A program made the position numbers and the translations under genes. Positions 55,674 through 62,990 of a stretch of DNA of 64,000 bases are shown in pieces (the stretch's first letter is position 1; each line of letters begins with the position of its first letter). The notes beneath the pieces were generated by a model, which was given only the letters and a program-made list of their open reading frames with translations, was not told the origin of the DNA and made no database searches. Origin of the DNA: a virus; the IMG/VR virus record IMGVR_UViG_3300034108_000503, positions 1 to 64,000 of that record; one strand, 5' to 3'.

Positions 55674-56435
55674 ATGGCATACATCGAAACATCCATCCCT
55701 CCCATGAAGGTCTTCGTCCGGAGATCCTTCCTTAATGGGAACATTGACGACAAGTCCTACGAACAGGCAGTCCTGATCTCAGTCCGCTGCCTTGAAGGTT
55801 CCGCTGCCCTTTTCCAGATCCTCACGGAGACCGGGAGAATGCGGGACAAGCTGCCACTCTCGGCGTTCTGCTGGAAGATCCCTGACTCCGAGGATGTCTG
55901 GGAGAAGTATCCATTTCACAGTCTCCAGCTTTGGGACTGCTTCAGCCGGGACTTCTCAATCGTCCAGTTGTCCTACGTCTACAACTGCCGCACCACCATC
56001 CTCATGAAGGACAGGTCTCAACTTGAGGGGCAGTACCAGTGGACCATCCAGTGGGCCGGAAACACCAACCTCGGAGGCGCAGACATCACGCTGGCTGAAG
56101 ATGGATCTGAGCATAAGTGCCACCACTTCATCCGGCTGGACAACGGTCTGTTCGCTCTCCAGCCAAACAACCGGATCCTGAAGTGGAATGAGCCTTCCTT
56201 CTGCACCAAGCCCATCGGCAAGGATGAAGCCCCATGGGTGGTCAACGAAGCCGAGTATTGCTGCGAACAGCACGAAAAGTGGACGACCGAGGACTCAAGG
56301 TCGTACTTCTACGAACTCGCAAAGAAGATGGAAGAAGAAGGACCGCTTCCTGAGATCCCTGAGACTGTTTCGTTTGTTTCGTTTGAGCGTGACATCAGCA
56401 AACCAGAAGAGCTGAAAGAAGCGGCAGGCATCTGA
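55674..56435 (+). CDS. Conserved phage protein near terminase (253 aa)
   Basis: A pattern familiar from many phages: FQILTETGRMRDKLPLSAFC, LQLWDCFSRDFSIVQLSYVY, YQWTIQWAG, DGSEHKCHHFIRLDNGLFAL, QPNNRILKWNEPSF. Function unknown. Often near packaging genes. It is followed by a good terminator, so it ends the first rightward transcript. Confidence 0.75.
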   Translation: MAYIETSIPPMKVFVRRSFLNGNIDDKSYEQAVLISVRCLEGSAALFQILTETGRMRDKLPLSAFCWKIPDSEDVWEKYPFHSLQLWDCFSRDFSIVQLSYVYNCRTTILMKDRSQLEGQYQWTIQWAGNTNLGGADITLAEDGSEHKCHHFIRLDNGLFALQPNNRILKWNEPSFCTKPIGKDEAPWVVNEAEYCCEQHEKWTTEDSRSYFYELAKKMEEEGPLPEIPETVSFVSFERDISKPEELKEAAGI

Positions 56436-56512
56436 ATGAATGATCAGGGTGAGATCGTGCCTCCTCCGTATCCCAAAGGGGAATTCTGACCACCACCAGA
56501 AACAACGCAGGG

Positions 56513-56549
56513 CCGCTCCTCGGGATCACCTCTCAGGGAGCGGTCTTTT
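56513..56549 (+). terminator. Rho-independent terminator
   Basis: Stem CCGCTCC/GGAGCGG (56513-56519 with 56537-56543) enclosing an 17-base loop, then TCTTTT. It lies 78 bases after the 253-aa gene. Good T-tract on the plus strand. Confidence 0.8.
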
Positions 56550-56594
56550 CACGTTTGATAATCATCCGCCCCCGCAGTACAGCCATGCCCCACG

Positions 56595-56786
56595 ATGCCG
56601 AAGGGGTTCAAAGTATGTCCGCCAAACTGGAAAGAGGAAGCAGTCAAAGTCTGCATCTTCTGCGGCGAGAACTTCTGGCCCAGCACCCACAGCCACTACC
56701 TCTCCTGGATCAAACGCCAGCACTGCGACCAGAAATGCTCGAAACGCCACGAACAGGCAATCAAGACTGGTTCACGGAAACCTTGA
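56595..56786 (+). CDS. Small zinc-finger protein (63 aa), paralogue of 53771-53977
   Basis: VKVCIFCGENFWPSTHSHYL followed by WIKRQHCDQKCSKRHEQ: C-x2-C...WP-x2-H...W...R-x2-C-x3-C. The same pattern as the 68-aa protein on the opposite strand, so the two probably arose by duplication. It lies after the terminator, so it needs its own promoter. Function unknown. Confidence 0.65.
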   Translation: MPKGFKVCPPNWKEEAVKVCIFCGENFWPSTHSHYLSWIKRQHCDQKCSKRHEQAIKTGSRKP

Positions 56787-57128
56787 GATCAGGATCCACG
56801 CAGGCACAGGCTTCATCCTGAAGATACCTCCCGAGTCCGTACCAGCACCGAGGACATGCGTTGTGCGGACATGCCGCACTCCCTCTCCGGTTTCTGTCTT
56901 TCGTCTCAGTCTTCGGTTTCGTTGAGGTCTCTGGATCCATTCAAGCGACCTACGATTCCCGTTGACGATCCGCAAGCACTTCGCATTGTTCCGTCGATTG
57001 CATCTGAACAGTAACCGAAGCCGGGTTCATTCCGCGTGTTGCTGTGGAGGCAAACATAACGCTCGCCCTAGTGCCATACGGGGCGAAGCCAAAAGCAAGA
57101 CGGTGAGCAGTAATGATCACCCGAAGCG

Positions 57129-57174
57129 GAAACCCCCGGATGTCTTCATGACAGCGGGGGTTTCTTTTGTTCTT
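57129..57174 (+). terminator. Rho-independent terminator
   Basis: Perfect 10-bp stem GAAACCCCCG/CGGGGGTTTC (57129-57138 with 57155-57164), followed by TTTTGTTCTT. Strong T-tract on the plus strand, 14 or so bases past the stop of a coding-like fragment. Confidence 0.85.
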
Positions 57175-57483
57175 GGATCTCTCGCTCTTCATTCTCTGAT
57201 TCCTACAGGGAGAGGCAAACTTCCGACAACGCGAGCGAGGATCGAAGGCACGATGATCCCTGCGAAGGGAATCATCATGCTCAGAGAGGAGACTTCCGCA
57301 TAACGGTCGCTCGGATCCTGAGTCACGCCGGAAACAAATCCGGACCAGGATTCTCGCCAGCAGGCACGCTCATCGGACTGGCTCAAGTGAATCCCGGCAT
57401 TGACCCCAGCATTGCTGCTGGCGCGTCTTACGTCACACTGATTCATCTGTCCATGTGACTGCCTGGAACCCCACCGATCACTC

Positions 57484-57506
57484 CCCAGTTCTCAGGCTGG
57501 GCTTTT
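57484..57506 (+). terminator. Weak terminator-like hairpin
   Basis: Five-bp stem CCCAG/CTGGG (57484-57488 with 57497-57501), loop of eight bases, followed by CTTTT. It lies 26 bases after the stop of a coding-like fragment at 57456. Weaker than the neighbouring ones. Confidence 0.4.
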
Positions 57507-57584
57507 CGGCTGTCAGCAGGAGGGTCTGCCGAACGTCCGGAATCTTTTCCCTTCGCCACTCGCTTAACGGTATCAGCGCAAAGA

Positions 57585-57619
57585 AAAACCCCGGCGGGTA
57601 AGAGGACCACCGGGGTTTT
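57585..57619 (+). terminator. Hairpin, probable terminator
   Basis: Perfect 10-bp stem AAAACCCCGG/CCGGGGTTTT (57585-57594 with 57610-57619), 15-base loop. The T-run is inside the stem arm (GTTTTC), as in many bidirectional terminators. It separates the fragments on the left from the promoter of the 155-aa gene. Confidence 0.65.
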
Positions 57620-57777
57620 CGTTGAGACTTGCCTTTCGGCTAATCACGAAGAAATCTCTCAGCGTTGCCTCTTACACAACGTCGGTCGTACCGTTATGCA
57701 CAGGAGGCAGCGAGTCAAGAGTTTTCTGTCGCGCTCCTTCAATCGTCCAGCATCACATCGAATCAATGTATTCCTGA

Positions 57778-57791
57778 TACGCAAAAACGTA
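57778..57791. promoter_or_regulatory. Operator-like palindrome TACGCAAAAACGTA
   Basis: A perfect TACG-N6-CGTA dyad, four bases upstream of the TTGACA -35 of the promoter for the gene at 57850. A bound protein would contact the promoter. Confidence 0.6.
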
Positions 57792-57795
57792 TCGC

Positions 57796-57824
57796 TTGAC
57801 ACGGAAAGGCTCTCACCAGAACAT
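57796..57824 (+). promoter_or_regulatory. Sigma70-like promoter of the 155-aa gene
   Basis: The -35 TTGACA (57796-57801), 17 bp, -10 GAACAT (57819-57824, weak). GCTTGACA...CTCTCACC matches the promoter at 42.69 kb (GCTTGACA...CTTTCACC). The -10 is poor, so an activator may be needed or the -10 may lie elsewhere. Confidence 0.45.
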
Positions 57825-57849
57825 CGCCGCAGATTCACAAAACAACATC

Positions 57850-58317
57850 ATGGATACCAGTCTCTTCATCGCAGGTGGCAACCCACTTGAATTCGTCACT
57901 TCCGGTCCAACCAAGCTGGCTCTTCCGCAGAGCGGAGGTCTTGAAGTGTACGAAATCGCATCAACCGCAACGACTGTCACCTCCGCTGATTTCGGCAAGA
58001 CGTATCTTCTGTCTGCCGCTGCTGGTTTTACCGTGACCCTTCCTGCTCCCACGTTTGGGGCGCGAGTTTCGTTCATTGTGCGGACAAGCCCGACATCCAA
58101 CGGTTACATCATTGCTGGCACGGCTTTCCGTGGAAGCGTCTCGACCGCTGACGTTGACGGTGCCGATGCCGCAGTCGCAAACAACAACAACCGTGCGACC
58201 CTCGTTGCGAACGCTGCGCTCGCCGGGGACAAGTTGATGTTTGAAAGCGATGGCTCCAGTTGGTTCGTCACCGGACAGTGTACTGCCCGTACTGGAATCA
58301 CTTTCGCGAGCGTGTAA
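57850..58317 (+). CDS. Probable structural protein (decoration or fibre-like, 155 aa)
   Basis: From ATG 57850: MDTSLFIAGGNPLEFVTSGP, FGKTYLLSAAAGFTVTLPAP, FGARVSFIVRTSPTSNGYII, DGSSWFVTGQCTARTGITFA. Rich in Gly, Ala, Thr, Ser and Val, as in capsid decoration or fibre proteins. It is alone between its own promoter and a strong terminator, so it can be made at high level and independently of the terminase operon. Confidence 0.6.
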   Translation: MDTSLFIAGGNPLEFVTSGPTKLALPQSGGLEVYEIASTATTVTSADFGKTYLLSAAAGFTVTLPAPTFGARVSFIVRTSPTSNGYIIAGTAFRGSVSTADVDGADAAVANNNNRATLVANAALAGDKLMFESDGSSWFVTGQCTARTGITFASV

Positions 58318-58342
58318 TCCCCTCCCGAACCACCACCCCAAG

Positions 58343-58376
58343 AAAGCCAGCGACCCTGAAAGTTGCTGGCTTTTTT
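58343..58376 (+). terminator. Rho-independent terminator
   Basis: AAAGCCAGC (58343-58351) pairs with GCTGGCTTT (58365-58373), loop of 13 bases, followed by a run of T. It closes the transcript of the 155-aa gene 26 bases after its stop and just upstream of the terminase gene. Confidence 0.85.
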
Positions 58377-58402
58377 GTGCCTGTTGATATATACCCGGAA
58401 AG

Positions 58403-60253
58403 ATGGAAGAAATCATCATCACACGAATGCCTGGGGATTCACCGAATCCTCCGATTTTCGACTACGATGCGTGGGGGCAGGATAACGAAGGCAACATATA
58501 TCATGAGCTTTACGGCAGATGGTGGTCCCGTGAAGTCAATGCCACCAGAGACGACATCGAACTCTGGGCATTCAAGGAAGAACTCGGTCCGGAAGACGGA
58601 GGGCTTGGCAAGTACCAGCACCTGCGGGAATTCATCGACCTGACGTGGAACGCTGACGGCAAGACGATTGTCGAATGGAATCCATGGCTGGAGAAACTGC
58701 TGGAGGAAGCATGCTCCAATGAATTCCTCGCAGTCGGTGGGTGTTCGTCATCAGGCAAGTCCTGGGGTGGCGCACTCTACGGCATCGTGTCATTCCTCGC
58801 AGACCCGGAAGGCACGCTTGTGCTGGTGACATCCACATCAATCTCGGCAGCAAAGAAGCGGATCTGGAAAGGTGTCATTCAACTCTGGAATTCCCTCCCG
58901 GAGAAGTACAAGAAGCTGGGCCGGATCAAGCCGTCAGTGAACATGATTCACTACCAGCCACCGGATGGAACGGTCGCATCTGACGCATCCTCAATCAACC
59001 TAGTGGCAGCAGAGCAGAAGCAGGAAGCATCTGCCGTGGCGAAACTGGTTGGTCTCAAGAACAGTACGGTCATCCTGATTGCGGACGAATTGTGCGAACT
59101 CTCACCAGCCGTCATCGCAGCAACGGACAACCTGATCTCCAATCCTAGATTCCAGATGATTGCCATGAGCAATCCAAAGGATCCCGAGGATCCATTCGGA
59201 ATCATGTTCAAACCGAAGGCTGGCTGGAGTACCATCGACGAGACCTGCTACGAATGGGAGACTGACTACGGCAAGGCGATCAGGTTCGACGTTCTCCAGT
59301 CCCCGAACTACCTTGAGCAGGAGTGCATCTACAAGTACATGCTCACCTACGAGAAGATCGAGGCGAAGCGCAAGCAGCTTGGGGATAACTCCTCGGCGTT
59401 CTACCGATTCTACCGTGGATTCATTCCGCTTCAGGGATCCGAGAACAATCTCTACACCACGACGGACTTCAATGCCTACATGGCGGACGACGTTGAGTGG
59501 AAGAATCCGCCGAAGAAGGTCGTCGGAATCGACTTGTCGTTCACATCATCCGGTGACCGCACAATCCTTGCCGTCTGCCTCTTCGGTGAAAGCAAGGAAG
59601 GCAAGAAGTGCCTGAAGTTTGAAAGGTACTATTCCATCAAGGAGAATGCCCAGGACAAGGTAAACCCGAGAACTGAACAGATCGTCGATGAGGTGAAGCG
59701 CATCCTGGACCGGGAAGGCGTGACCTACGACAACGTCGCAATCGACAACTCCGGTGGCGGCATCTCGGCAGTGGACCGATTCACGCAGAAGCTCTCAAGG
59801 GATCTCCTGCGTGTGAACTTCGGCGGGAAGGCATCAGACAAACCAGTCTCGGCAAACGAGCGGATTCCGTCTTGGAAGAAGTACACCAACAGAGTCTCGG
59901 AACTCTGGGGGGTTGGCGTGGAATTCATGCGAGGCGGACAGTTCGCCGGATTCAACACATGCACGGAGCTTATCGGTGAGATGAAAGCCAGACGCTATGA
60001 GATCGTCAAAGGAGGCGACGGTGAGCGGATTATGGTTGAGCCGAAACCGAAGATGAAGGCAAGAACTGGAAGATCGCCTGACATCAGTGATGCCGTCATG
60101 CTCGCCATTGAATTGTGCAGAGCCAAGCACCACTGGGTATCAGAGGAGCGCGGAGAACACGTTCTGTCTAAATCAGATTACCTACAGAAAATAAGAAGGT
60201 TTGATATCAATACCCTTTCCGGTGGTGGTCATGACTGGCAACCATCCTTTTGA
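58403..60253 (+). CDS. terL: Terminase large subunit
   Basis: The 616-residue protein has an N-terminal ATPase with Walker A GGCSSSGKS (112-120) and Walker B VILIADE (223-229), and a C-terminal RNase H-like nuclease with VVGIDLSF (about 372-379), the IDNSGGG segment (about 447) and SPDISDAVML (about 557), providing the metal-binding acids. It pumps DNA into the prohead and cuts the concatemer. The portal gene follows at 60301. Confidence 0.93.
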   Translation: MEEIIITRMPGDSPNPPIFDYDAWGQDNEGNIYHELYGRWWSREVNATRDDIELWAFKEELGPEDGGLGKYQHLREFIDLTWNADGKTIVEWNPWLEKLLEEACSNEFLAVGGCSSSGKSWGGALYGIVSFLADPEGTLVLVTSTSISAAKKRIWKGVIQLWNSLPEKYKKLGRIKPSVNMIHYQPPDGTVASDASSINLVAAEQKQEASAVAKLVGLKNSTVILIADELCELSPAVIAATDNLISNPRFQMIAMSNPKDPEDPFGIMFKPKAGWSTIDETCYEWETDYGKAIRFDVLQSPNYLEQECIYKYMLTYEKIEAKRKQLGDNSSAFYRFYRGFIPLQGSENNLYTTTDFNAYMADDVEWKNPPKKVVGIDLSFTSSGDRTILAVCLFGESKEGKKCLKFERYYSIKENAQDKVNPRTEQIVDEVKRILDREGVTYDNVAIDNSGGGISAVDRFTQKLSRDLLRVNFGGKASDKPVSANERIPSWKKYTNRVSELWGVGVEFMRGGQFAGFNTCTELIGEMKARRYEIVKGGDGERIMVEPKPKMKARTGRSPDISDAVMLAIELCRAKHHWVSEERGEHVLSKSDYLQKIRRFDINTLSGGGHDWQPSF

Positions 60254-60300
60254 ACAGGTCATTGACTTACATCAACACTGATGTTACGACCACAATCCAA

Positions 60301-62643
60301 ATGACCTCGTCCATCGCAGATCTGCTGCTCGAAAATATTGAGCCGGATGAAAAGTCCGCACCGGAACAACGCATCAAAGATGCATCAACCGGACGTGAAC
60401 TGTTCCGTTCCATGCTCAATGCAGACCGGGCATCTGCGGAGCAGCGAGTAAGGCAGCAGGCAATGCTGGACGGTCAACCACCTTGGGATCAGGCTGCACT
60501 CATTGCTTCAGGTCAGGGATCGCTCACAAACCTCAACTGGGGTGACGCTGAGAATATCGTAGAGTTTACAAAAGCAGGGATGATCGACCTGATCAACTCA
60601 GTGGAAAGACTGGTCAAGATTCCACTGCAATCTCAATTCTTTGAAGATCAGGAAACCCGCCGGGAGATGGAGGAAATCCTCTCAGATGAAGTCTCCAAAG
60701 CATTCCGCCGATGGGAAGGATTTGATTTCAACTACCTCAACCTGATCCATCACTGGCTCTGTTTCGGTGTCGGCATCACATACTGGGAAGATGCCATCGA
60801 CTGGAGGTGGAAGACATCCGGTCTCTCCGACTTCTGCATTCCACGCCAGACACTTGCCTCGGAGGAAAGGATCACGATTGCCGGGTGCAGGCGCAGGTAC
60901 GAACTACACGAACTCTACGCCAAGATCCGGGACGAGGAGAAGGCAACAAAGCTGGGATGGAACGTGCCTGCCGTGAAGCAGGCAATGATGCGTGCGGACA
61001 GTGTGTACGCTACAGGAAACGGATGGAGCGACACCCAATGGGAACGCCTCCAGGCTCAATTCAAGAACAACGATCTCGGAACCGGAGCATCCGGCAAAAC
61101 GCAGACCGTGGAGATCATTCACCTCTGGGTGCAGGAATTCGACGGCACTATCTCGATGTACCTCGTCTCCGACAATGCCCTGGTGGACGACGGAAAAGGA
61201 GACCCGTGGCTGTTTGAAAGGCGGCACGAATACAAGGAAGTCCGCTCCGCGTTCAACTTCTTTTGCTACGGCATCGGAACCAACGGAACCTACCACTCAA
61301 TCTCCGGGATTCTCCGCAAGATCTTCCCTCAGGTCCAGGTCTCCAACAGGCTCCGGTCGAAGATGGTGGACTCTGCCGCCATTTCCGCTGGCATCATGAT
61401 CCAGCCTTTGTCCGAGACGGCATACGACCGGATGCAGCTCACCACGCTCGGGCCGTATACGATGCTGCCATCCGCAGATGTTGCTACGTTTGTTCAGCAG
61501 CAGTCACCAAACATCGGAAACAACGTCACCCCGATCCTTGCCGACATGGAGCGGGCGATCAATCAGAGGGCTGGGCAATTCCAGGGAACCTCTCCGTTTG
61601 GTCAGCAGGCAGAGAAGACAAGGTTCCAAGTTCAGGCCGAAATCGAAAGCCTGAGCCGGGTTGGTGCATCGCAACTCAACCTGTTCTACCCGGCATGGGG
61701 ACGGCACCTCAAAGAAGCTGTCCGGCGAATCTGCCGCGAGAACTACTCCGATGCCGCACCGGGAGGAAGGGAAGCACAGGACTTCCGCAGACGCCTTGAG
61801 ATGCGTGGATTCCCACTGGAAGCACTGAAGTACATCGACTTCGACATGGTCACATGCGAGAAGGCAGTCGGCTCCGGTTCGTTCGCCCAGCGGACGGCAA
61901 TGCTACTGGAACTGACAGAGGTCTCTGGCGCATACGACGAAGTGGGTCGCCACAATCTTATGCGGGACAGAACCGCTGCTGCGCTCAAGTCATACGATCT
62001 GGCAGACCGATACATTCCGAGGATGCCGGGAGATGTCCGCCCGCCGATGGACAAGAAGATCGCAGAACTGGAGAACGCCTCCATGAAGGACGGCAACCAG
62101 ATCAACGTCGAGATGAACGAGAAGCACGTCGTTCACTTGGACGCACACCTGCCGTATATGGCGACGATCCTGCAAGCCGTCGAGCAGGGGCAGATGGATC
62201 TGATGCAGGCTCTGCCGATCACGCAGATCATCTACGAACACTGCAACATGCATCTGGAGCAGATCGCTCCGGACATCATGATCCAGGAACGTGTCGCATC
62301 GTACAGGCAGGCTTTGCAGCAGGCCGGGGAAATCATCTGGAATGGGCAGAAGAAGCTCATGAAGATGCAGCGTGATGGTGAACAGCAGGCAATGGAAGGC
62401 GCAGAAGGTCAGCCTCCGCAGCAGCAGGACACCGTTGATGACGACATGAGAAGGAAGCTCATTGAGTTCCAGACGAAACTCCAGATGCGCCAGGAGGAGT
62501 CGGCAGTGAAACGCCAGATCATGCTTGAAGACGCCGCAGCCAAGAGGCAGATTGAAATGGCGAAGGCGCAGCAGAATGCGGCTCTCACTGATGCCAAGAC
62601 CGCTGCCGGAATCCTCGCTCAAACACAGCAACGTCTTCAATGA
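60301..62643 (+). CDS. Portal protein
   Basis: I use ATG 60301 (780 residues); a TTG at 60250 would overlap terL and extend by 17 residues. The leader (ACGACCACAATCCAA) is CA-rich like other starts. Features: ELFRSMLNADRASAEQRVRQ, a central beta region, FQVQAEIESLSRVGASQLNL with the portal stem, and a Gln/Met/Lys-rich C-terminal helix. Typical length for podovirus portals, which form the dodecameric ring at the capsid vertex. It overlaps the next gene by ATGA. Confidence 0.85.
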   Translation: MTSSIADLLLENIEPDEKSAPEQRIKDASTGRELFRSMLNADRASAEQRVRQQAMLDGQPPWDQAALIASGQGSLTNLNWGDAENIVEFTKAGMIDLINSVERLVKIPLQSQFFEDQETRREMEEILSDEVSKAFRRWEGFDFNYLNLIHHWLCFGVGITYWEDAIDWRWKTSGLSDFCIPRQTLASEERITIAGCRRRYELHELYAKIRDEEKATKLGWNVPAVKQAMMRADSVYATGNGWSDTQWERLQAQFKNNDLGTGASGKTQTVEIIHLWVQEFDGTISMYLVSDNALVDDGKGDPWLFERRHEYKEVRSAFNFFCYGIGTNGTYHSISGILRKIFPQVQVSNRLRSKMVDSAAISAGIMIQPLSETAYDRMQLTTLGPYTMLPSADVATFVQQQSPNIGNNVTPILADMERAINQRAGQFQGTSPFGQQAEKTRFQVQAEIESLSRVGASQLNLFYPAWGRHLKEAVRRICRENYSDAAPGGREAQDFRRRLEMRGFPLEALKYIDFDMVTCEKAVGSGSFAQRTAMLLELTEVSGAYDEVGRHNLMRDRTAAALKSYDLADRYIPRMPGDVRPPMDKKIAELENASMKDGNQINVEMNEKHVVHLDAHLPYMATILQAVEQGQMDLMQALPITQIIYEHCNMHLEQIAPDIMIQERVASYRQALQQAGEIIWNGQKKLMKMQRDGEQQAMEGAEGQPPQQQDTVDDDMRRKLIEFQTKLQMRQEESAVKRQIMLEDAAAKRQIEMAKAQQNAALTDAKTAAGILAQTQQRLQ

Positions 62644-62966
62644 ATATTCAAACCAGAATCAACAGAATCAAAGATGAGTTCAAAAGCAACGCCGCGCTCC
62701 GGTCCGAGTGGGAAACTGTCGTCCAGAGCGAATCGTATTCTAAAATATGTGAACTCGTATATCTTGAGGCTACAGTCAAAGCGGCACAATCATCTCAGAT
62801 TGCAGAACACGACGCCATGGCAGCAAGGAAACTTTTCAAACTCCAAGCCGTTCAGGAAACCCTGAAGAGCCTTTCCGAAGCACACTACCCGCAGGCGACC
62901 GTCAGTGAACTCCCGGATGGATGGGATCACTACAAGCCAGAGAACACTGACTCCACGGAGTCCTGA
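62640..62966 (+). CDS. Small head-region protein (108 aa)
   Basis: Helical, charged (MNIQTRINRIKDEFKSNAAL, YSKICELVYLEATVKAAQSS, KLFKLQAVQETLKSLSEAHY). Coupled to the portal gene by ATGA. Position suggests a portal accessory or scaffold partner. No family. Confidence 0.65.
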   Translation: MNIQTRINRIKDEFKSNAALRSEWETVVQSESYSKICELVYLEATVKAAQSSQIAEHDAMAARKLFKLQAVQETLKSLSEAHYPQATVSELPDGWDHYKPENTDSTES

Positions 62967-62990
62967 TCATTTCCCAGAACCACAACCACC

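Larger units (their letters stand above)
56787..57849 (+). other. 1.06 kb stretch with gene-like fragments and stacked terminators
   Basis: No complete gene could be supported. Open stretches change frame: 56856-57014 (ATG start, 52 codons, ends PVDDPQALRIVPSIASEQ), a second stretch ending TVTEAGFIPRVAVEANITLA... near 57111, and a third, without a start codon, ending at TGA 57456 (HAGNKSGPGFSPAGTLIGLA...). The second and third are each followed by a terminator-like hairpin; a further hairpin at 57585-57619 lies in non-coding sequence. See findings. The right end carries the promoter and operator of the 155-aa gene. Confidence 0.55.

Noticed and set aside
56440-56925. 161-codon plus-strand frame
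   Set aside because: Reads through a terminator hairpin and overlaps the better supported zinc-finger gene in another frame.
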